In this document: piece after piece, positions 12,001-21,000 of the stretch
How the letters are laid out: each line of letters begins with the position of its first letter
Position numbering within the stretch: the stretch's first letter is position 1
Program-made: the position numbers and the translations under genes
The notes under the pieces: model-generated
What the model was told of the DNA's origin: nothing
Seen by the model: only the letters and a program-made list of their open reading frames with translations
Database searches by the model: none
Assembly: GCA_032158295.1 (NCBI GenBank)
Contig: CM063260.1
Location: 2,358,501-2,422,500 of the forward strand
DNA length: 64,000 bases
Origin: Pycnopodia helianthoides
Taxonomy: Eukaryota; Echinodermata; Asteroidea; Forcipulatida; Asteriidae
Reading direction: 5' to 3'

Positions 12001-15000
12001 TCGGCTCCAAAATCGGCTCAGGCTAGCTAGGCTCCCTCAATTATTTTAACTTACGCATGCTTTGCGGTCAGGGCTTCAGACAAGACAACTGGGCCTGAAG
12101 CCCAATCCGGAGCCGAAGCCGTGGATTCAAAAAGGGCCTCGAGTGTCCAACAAACTGCTGTACTATACTTGTAGCTAATGTGAACTGGTTTGGTGACAGG
12201 TGCGGTACAGCGTGGATCCTTCGTTCTTGAAACCCGGCGAGGGGAGCTATTTGTGAAGTATCTGTACCAACAGACGCTCCATGTAGATGTGTGGGACGGA
12301 GACTCGCTGCTGCTGCTGGGTTCCTGCGCTGTGGAACTGAAGGTGAGCCTAAGAGAGTTCCTGCATATTGAGGAGTGGACCAGCCAGTGGGGCGTTGAAG
12401 AGGACGAGCCCTCATCGGCAATTAATCAAACGCCTGATCACACTTTGACACACGGGATTAGTGGCATCCCAGATCAAATTTTAAGACCTCTGACACCTAG
12501 AACAGGATGACAAGACCCAGCAAAAAAATGGATTTCTACATTTTTTTTGTGCTGATAATTGCTATAAATCATATCTTTGTTTTTGTTGTGTGTTTGTAGC
12601 ATCTTTTACGCTGTGGACGCGAAGCAGTGCAAATTCACGCATGAACTGGACGTTATTACTACGAGTACGGCGAAGATGCAAATGCCATGACAGGAGACTT
12701 GGTGAGTCCATTGATTAAGACGATCACAGGAATGTGATGATAGAGGGCGCTATGTAAAGATGACCTCTTCCTTGATAGTGACCTCTTGAACATGTATTGT
12801 CATTTGATTCAAAATATATTTTTTTTCTGATGGGAAAACTGTTTTATTGAAATTAATTTTGATTGGATAGAGGGGTGTTCAGCTGACTAAATAAAATTAA
12901 TTTTGTTTGCTTGTTTGCTTGTTTGTTTTTAAGTTGTTTGTCAGATTTGAAGTCATAGTGGTGCCTTTTGACTTATTTGAATTAAATGAAGTGACCTCTA
13001 GTTGTTAGGATGAAGTGTGCTTGTTTGTTGTTCGGAGTTGACTTTGTTTGTTTGTTTGTTTTTGTCAAAGATGAGAAGTGGTAGCGTCGCCCCGTCGGGG
13101 TCAAGGCCATACTGAAGGGTCGTCTCCATCTTCAGTTGGCCAACGTTGGCCACCGTGTGGACGTTAACATCATGAAGGCAGGTACGATGCCCCTGAAGGA
13201 CACTAAGGTGGTGGTCCAGGAGGATGGAAGTGGTGCATTCCTCGGAGGGAGCGTCAACCTTGGGACTAGACCAAGCGGTAAAACCTCTCTCAATTCTTCT
13301 TTTAATCAGTCTCTTTGCCCTGAGATCCGATTTGCCTGATTCTAGTATTAAGACTGGAGTGTTATGGCTGTATCGCTCCACTCAATGAGCACCAGATCAG
13401 ATCAGACTTGACTCTTTAGAAACGATTCATTTCTGTATAATCATCAAAATATGTCCAGACTTGCAAAAATTTTTGATTTCTTTTATATACGCTGAAACAT
13501 CAAAAACAAAATCGGAATGAAACATGAAGTTACTATACTTGTGTTTTATCCATACACAGATGTGTGTTAAGCACTGTATACTCAGTACTTTCCAGGGTCC
13601 TGTTAAAAAATATCCACAGGCATATTACTCGGGTTTGAGATTTGAACCAAGGACCTTTGCCATTCTAGAGCAGATGTCTTGCCACTAGACCACCGAGCTT
13701 GCTTGGTGGCTTGAGGCAGTTCGAATCCAACATTTGAGCAGTGGGTTTTCAAGCTACTCTGCAGCAATAAATAAACAGCAGGACAAGTCTTTGAGAACAA
13801 TCAACGCAGCAAAGTCAGTGGTATCACATGGTGTGACCGCCAACCAAATATTTCTCGATACCCGATCTTGCTAGACCTCAACTTGCATACCCTGTGAGAA
13901 AGAAAGTCAGTACAAGCCACCCGTGGCTACTATGGTCACCAAAGAGTTGATAATTTGTATCTCCGCATCAGGGCTGGGGCTAGCCAACCTAAGGCAGAAG
14001 CGTAGCTACTTGGCGTCACACATGGTGGAGACCGACAGAGAGCTGGCGTCATCCCTCCTAATGACGCGGAAGGGGCAAGTCGATCAGAGCGGCCAGGCCA
14101 CTGGGCGAGAGGCTGACTCCAAGAAGCAGAGGAAGCTCGCTCGGATGCAGGCGATCAGACAAGCTCAGAACAATGACACAAACAAAGGCCCCCTCAGCCA
14201 AAGTTTAGTGGTAGGTTAACCATTATTAAGATACACAATAGAAATCCCTTGTTTTTGATTCACGTCTGCCTTTTTTAGAACCCCAACAGTCTCAAATTCT
14301 CAAAAATCTCTTTCAGGATGTTGTCTGAAGTAGGATATGAACTGCAGTCCCAAACATCTTGCTTTTTATGGAACAAGCATAACAACCTTTTTGAATGTCC
14401 AAATAATTTGAGTGATGAGTTACTACCATAGAGTGGATCGTTATTGAAAGACGTGAGAGGTCTCTAGCAAAAGACTAATGGTGGTTCATTTAATTTTTTT
14501 GGTTGGAAGCAATTACTCTTGGAAAAGCAATATTAATCACTATATTAGCAAGAACCACATGGAGAAAAGGGTGAGGGTAATGTAGAATTGTAGTTCTTTC
14601 TGCAAAGTACAGAAGCATCATAAGATAATGATTAGTGTCAAAAAGCAAAGTTAAAAAAAAATCATATTGAGAGAGTTGAAGGAGAATAATTGTTGCAATG
14701 TTTGTTCATCTTGTTATTTTAATCTTTAGTTGAAGAAGAGGAAAAGGTGCAGCGAACTGAGATCTAAAACAATTGAAATTCACCGGTAAGGACAAATAAT
14801 AATATAATAATAATAATAATAATAATAGTTTGCTCTTATAATGCTCAATCATCATCAGTGATGCTCAAGGCCTTCAAATTCAGTATTTTCTCTTTCGATA
14901 CGTGCACTGGTTATTTTACTTGTATTACACAACACACGGGACCAACGCTTTTTGTCCTATCGAAGGACGCAGCAATAATGGTTAAGTGTCTTGCTTAAGG

Positions 15001-18000
15001 ACACAAGTGTTTAGACCGGGACTCGGAACTCCAGAGCTTGAGTCCGGAACTCTTACCTGCTCGGTCACGACACACCATAACTTTATTTTATTTTTTATAC
15101 TTTATGAAAATAATGTTTTTGTATCAATATCTTTTCCATCAGTGACAGGATGAAAAAGGAGGCATCCTATCCATGTTACAATCAGCAATAACCACAGAGC
15201 ACATCGTTCATCCAACCTTCGGTAAAGCGGAATTCTTTGAGTTCGTCTTGAGAAATCCGTACAACGTCCAGCACACCATCTCAATACAGTGGGAGGAGCC
15301 TGAGCTAAGGTAAAATCAGTGCCCTGCTTAAGCACAAAAAAGTAGCTAAGCACACTCAAAAATATGCTGACCAGAATAAGGTTACCTGCCAAACACTTTG
15401 TCGCATGTACCGTATGTGATTGGTATCCTGCTTATTTTGGCTAAGCAGAGAATTGCTAAGCAAAGTTTTCTGCTTAAGCAGCTCTATGAAATTTAATTGA
15501 ATCTCTTGTTGAGCAAAGACAAGTTGACTGGAATGGAGTAGACCCTTCTCATGAAATATGTTAACTACATTCACGCATGCGTACAGATGCTGCTGGTTGG
15601 CAAACGCCATAGAGTTGTGCACTAGGCAGACGCACAAACTTGTGTGCGTCACGCCACCATCAGTCCCATACAAAAAGGCGCGATGTTCACTCATTTTGCC
15701 AACCAGTAGGGAGAGTGCGCACGCACGCACGATGTTCAATTTGCATATTTCATGGGAAGGGTCTATTTCGACGCCTGACCTCTGTATTAACTTTTTTACA
15801 AATCTAATCTAATCTAACCTTTTAATGTATCTTGTTGATATCTCATCTGATTTCATTTTGTCTCATCCAGTGTGATCACTGACCCCAGAGAGTGGAGACA
15901 CTTCAAGCAACTCTTTGAGACGTACACGGCCATCGAGGAGAACATGTTCAATCAAGATAAGAAGACAGACGGAGACGTGCCGGGTCTACAGCTATTCCTC
16001 CGACCCAAGGAGACGGTCAACGTTCCTTTTAAGTATCAGAGCTTCAAGGCCAACCACTCTGTACAACCGCAGGTGATGATTATTTGTATCTGTCTGGTAG
16101 TGAAACCAAGAGACCCTCAAAAGTGTCTCACACTGTAACCTGGACCCAATTTCATGGCTCTGCTTACCGCCGAATTCTGCGCTTGCGGTGACCATTCTCC
16201 GCTTACTGTTCAAGCGCCGAATTTCTGCGCTAGCTGTGTAAGCGTAGAATGCCTAGTAACGTGGAGTACGCACGCGCACAAGCCGAAAATCCCCACTAAC
16301 CCGTGAAATACGCTTGACGTAAGCGCGGAATTCCCTGCTTCCGCAAGCGCCGATTCTTTGCTTGCGGTAAGCAGAGCCATGAAATTGGGCCCTGTAGGCC
16401 TGAAGATACCTCCCTGTTTCACATATAAATAAGTACGCCCTCTCTTGGTCAGATTGGGCCAAAGTCTAAAAACCCATTCATTGTGTCATGATTGCTTTTC
16501 GGTCCTTTGCGAATGAGCGTTTGACCCTTTTTTTTATCCTGATTGGATAGTTTTTACCAAATTTGGAGAAACCAGGGAGCCAGCTTGAATGAAACCAAGA
16601 GATCCTCAAAAGTGTCTCACACTGTAACCTGTAGGTCTGAAGATACCTGTAAGGTGAAGATGCTCATGAAGAAATCATCGGCTGAGGACTATACGGTCAT
16701 TAGAGAAGTTTGTATGGATTTCATAAAAATTGGTTTAACATATTTTGGAGAGCCCCGTAAAAGGAGTTCATTGATCAAGAGTGGTCTCCAAAAATTAGTT
16801 TGGCAAAACGAAACAATCAGTTTTTTCTTACGTACTTTTTCTGTGCCAATCTTTTACAGGGTCCTCAAGTCACTTCCAAGCCTCACTTCAAGATTCAGTT
16901 ACCAGAAGAGCACAAGGAAGTCGATCTCGCCTTGGATTCTAGAAATGTCAAGGTGAGGCCATGGGGAGAGTTGATTCCATTCATGATAACAAGAAAATGA
17001 CAATATTCATAGATTTGTATGAATGCAAATGCATAAACATTTATGCTAATTAGAGGATTGGAACTGGCCTCTCATCACAGGCATGCTCGGTGGCTTAGAT
17101 ATCTGCTCTAGAATGCGGGGTCATGGGTTCGAATCCCAGCCGAGTTGAATGCCTGTTTTTTTGTGTATTTAAAAAAATAACCTGTGCATAGCTGGAAACT
17201 TTTCAGCAGTTTTCACATTTTTGCAAATCTCATCCCTGAGTTGTCTTACTGTACTCTGATACTTTCTTATTTATTGTCGTCAGGTTTACTTCAAGACTCA
17301 GGATAACAAACCTATAGCCATCTTGTCTCTCAACGTAGAGCCTCAACCTCATGTTATTGATCAGACGTTTAGATTTAATCATCCAGAGCAATCATTCCTC
17401 AAGAAGTCCATCCGTCTACCTCCCTTCCATTCCACCCAAGGTAAGGCGTTGTGGCTAATTTAGCATGGGTTCGAATCCCGCCATAGTTACCTCTTTTTGT
17501 TGTTCTTGAAGCAATGGTGTGGTAGACTGGTTGTGAGTCTGAGTCCCGCCAGAGTCAACTCTTGAAGCGTTTAGAATAGTGTGTCAGATTGGTTGTGGGT
17601 TCGAATCCCACCAGAGTCATATATGGATGCACTTCTTGATGCTTTCAGAATGGTGTGGAAGATTGGTTTTGTGTTCGAGTCCCACAGAGTTATCTCTGGA
17701 TGTATTTTTGAAGCTTTCAGAATGGTCTGTCAGATTGGTTGTGGGTTCGATTCCCATCAGAAACATTTCTCCTGAAGGTTTTAGAATGGTGTGGCAGATT
17801 ATTTGGGGGTTCGAACCCCACCAGAGTCACCTATGGATGTTTTTCTCTGTAACTTTCAGAATGCAGTGGCAGATTATTTGCTGGTTCGAGTCCTGCCAGA
17901 GTCATCTATGATTGCTTTTTTGTAAAGCTTTCAGAAGTTATTTTTTTCTGTAGGTGCAGCCATTACTTTGATTGGTCAATTATTATTATTGTTATTATTT

Positions 18001-21000
18001 TTTTCATTTCATCAGAGCTTCACATTGAAATTGTTTTTAGTAATTTGTAACAATGTTTTAGTAATTATCTTTTGACATTCCCATTGTTTTTTTTTTGGCA
18101 GGCTTACATCAAGGAGGTGGGGCTGTCGGGCAGCTCTTTGTCAAATGCAGCGACGAAAATGCAATTTGTGAAACCAAGAGAGTAGTGAGTACTTCCTTAA
18201 TCTTCAAATGAATTGATCAACAAACTAATGAATCAATTAATGCACAATGGATGCTTTACAGGCCTGGAATTACATGGAGGCAATGGCCTCTGTTGCCCCT
18301 GGTCTTGGCCTTGGTGCCCCTTCAAAAGTTTCGCATAGACTTTAGGATTTTCCCAATGGAAGTGCCCTTTGCAAAGTGAAAATGGCCTTGCCCTCTCAAA
18401 GATGAAATGCCAGGCCTGGCTTTACCTCCATTAGAAATTAAATTTGTAATATTTATTGATGATTTTTTTCCGTCAGCCTCCCGGTGAGCCTCAGGATGTC
18501 TACGTCAAGGTAGCATGCGGTCTGTCGCCCTCTATCAAGAAGCTGTTTATCCTAATCTACTCGTAAGTAAAAATTTTCGCCTTCGAACACCCTCGAATGA
18601 AGAGGGCACACTAGGAATGTAATAAATTCTTATGATCATTATTGTTAAGTCATGAAACCTCTAATTTAGATGTCATGCAGTCTTTTCCCCACACAGTTGT
18701 GACGACTTGCTATTGTTGCTCTATTATTCCCTTTTCTGAAGAATTCCTCTGTGGGGACGAAGTTGAAGAAAGACAAACAGTGAGGGGGGGGGCGTTTGTT
18801 CCATTGTGTAAAAGTCCCACAGGTGTGTGTATGCCTACCTATAACGTTACAATGTGTGTATTTGAGTGTTATTATTTTCACACTGGTTGGTGTGGCAAGC
18901 TAGTTTCTTCCATGCCCTCCAGGCTTGTTGTGGGAGCCAAATGTTTATCGTTATTTGGCTTTGCTATTTTCACCTAATGCGATGTTGAATTTTGAATTGA
19001 ACGATGGATTTATATGGCAGGTTTTCTGCCGAAATGTGTTTAAAAAAAGTCTTCTATTTATAGGGTGATGTCGTCGGGTGAATTAGATCAAATTGAAACT
19101 CTCTCTCTTCTCCTTTCCTCTGGGCCTAGGAACCCCTTTCTGTCCAGACCCCTACAGACGTGGCAGTTTTACATCCACGCCTTGCAGCGTGTGGACGTGA
19201 GCTGTGTCCAGGGGCAGACGAGTCGCCAGTCCCTCATCCTGAGAGGGACGCACGCCTCCAGATTAGTCCAGAGCTTCTCCTCTCATCCGAATGAAATGCA
19301 GGTAAATTAATAAAGAGATTTTAATTGGTATCCATATAATGATAATAATAGCTAGTTTTTATACAGCACTTTATCTACGGGCGTCTCAGAGCGCTTGTTA
19401 TTATTTTATAACTTTGGGTTGAACAAAGAAAAATTGACTAGAGTGGTATTTGAACCAAGGACATCTGGATTAACATGCCGGCACTCTACCAACTGACTGT
19501 TGGCAGTCTCCCTATTTTGTTAATATCTTTCTTCGGGGTGCCAGTCAGAAGCCATACAACCTTTAACTGCTGTGTAGCCAGGGATCATACTCAAGTTTAC
19601 GATACAACCTGGGAACAACAGCCAGGGGATCACCTTAAGGGGATGCAACTTTTTTTATTGCACATATCAAGTACCTAAACCACAAGGAAAACTGACTGGG
19701 TAAATTGATAGTATTTTGTAAGACAGGTTTTTGAAGTTTTTAAAAAAATATGGGACCCATTTACTTCCTACACCACACAGAGCTGCAAATCTAAAAACTA
19801 AAATAGTTTCAACCGGAAAAGTTCACATTCAACCCTCCTACTGTTTGACCATTCAGTATCATCTACTGTAGGTTTGAATGATAGATAAACCGTGCCAGCC
19901 TGTAATGTGATATCATGTGGTGAATGCATCAACACAGTACACGGTTAGTTCTGTGCACAGTTGTGCCACCATACACAACCCTTGAGGTTGAGTGCTTATA
20001 AAGTGTTGGTCAACTCACTGGTAATTTGACAATGAGTAAGAGAGTTAAACTGTAATCAAGAAATAAAACAAGTGAAAATTAGCAACTTCATCTGATTTTT
20101 TCTAGACAAATGAAGTACTTTCTACGAATGAAATGACCTCCTAAATATTTTTTGTATTTATTTGAGCAGTTGCTACCCTCGGAGCCGTTCATGCTACTAG
20201 CCAACTCCGTTCACGAGATCCACGTCGGAGTGCGCCCTCTATCAGTCGGCAACAAGTTCATGTACATCAATGTCGTGGGTATCCTTTAAGTGAGCGAAGA
20301 TTTGTCAAGAGAGTGATTTGTGATATCTAAATGGTTTTTAATAAAAAAAAATGAAAAGAAGTGTAAATATCATATATTTTTTTTTAAAATTGAAACAACT
20401 TAGAACTGCAGACTACAGGTAAGGATTCTGTTTTAGTTTTTTGAAGGGTAGTCCTTATCTTTAAGGCAGACTCCAAAGTGCTGGTATTTTCCTTAGCCTG
20501 GACTGACAGACAAAGAGTACCACCAACTCATACGATCTTGGCTGGTATGCGTGCAGTGTCGTCAGCCTGTGATATCCAAAGCCTTTGAGCTGCAGTTACC
20601 GGTGGGCGGGGGCAAAGGTTCCAATAAGGTAAGGAAGTCAGGCTAGGACAGACTTACAGTGTGATAATCATTTATTGTATTATGTGCATGATATCAATTT
20701 AATAATAGAGACCACAGCGGCCGGAAACAGCTTGTACTAAAACGGCTTGTACCAAAATGCCCTTAGCGGCTGCAAACGGCCTTAAGATCTGAACTACTTC
20801 CACTTAATACAAAAGGTCAAAGTAAAAGTCATGACCTGAATTTTAGTATCTGTCGTTCTAAAAGAAAACCAAATTTATGTTTTACAGTATTTTTTTCAGA
20901 CACTTTTATAAGAACAAATTGTTAAATTGTGTAAAAAACTCAACAATATTAGCCATGTCTGTGGGTCTGGTGATGATAATACAGAAATGAATGGTCTCCA

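Larger units (their letters stand above)
12200..15309 (+). other. NPHP4: NPHP4 exons with apparent single-base indels
   Basis: Within this part of NPHP4 the homologous protein can be followed only by changing frame inside exons. One base seems missing near 12241 (G run, between LKPGE and GELFVKYL), one extra near 12643 and one missing near 12663 (around [10 protein letters not shown]), one missing near 13086 (before RPVGVKA) and one missing near 15162 (before ILSMLQSA). Splice sites are intact and exons outside this stretch read cleanly. Residue spacing against vertebrate NPHP4 is kept if each base is restored. Consensus errors are the simplest cause; a decayed allele is the alternative. Confidence 0.75.

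Noticed and set aside
17085..17160. Possible functional tRNA gene
   Set aside because: A and B boxes are present but I cannot fold a proper cloverleaf with matching arms. Similar copies elsewhere are clearly SINEs.
17455..17935. CRISPR-like repeat array
   Set aside because: Units are continuous and drifting, without conserved repeats separated by unique spacers, in an animal intron.
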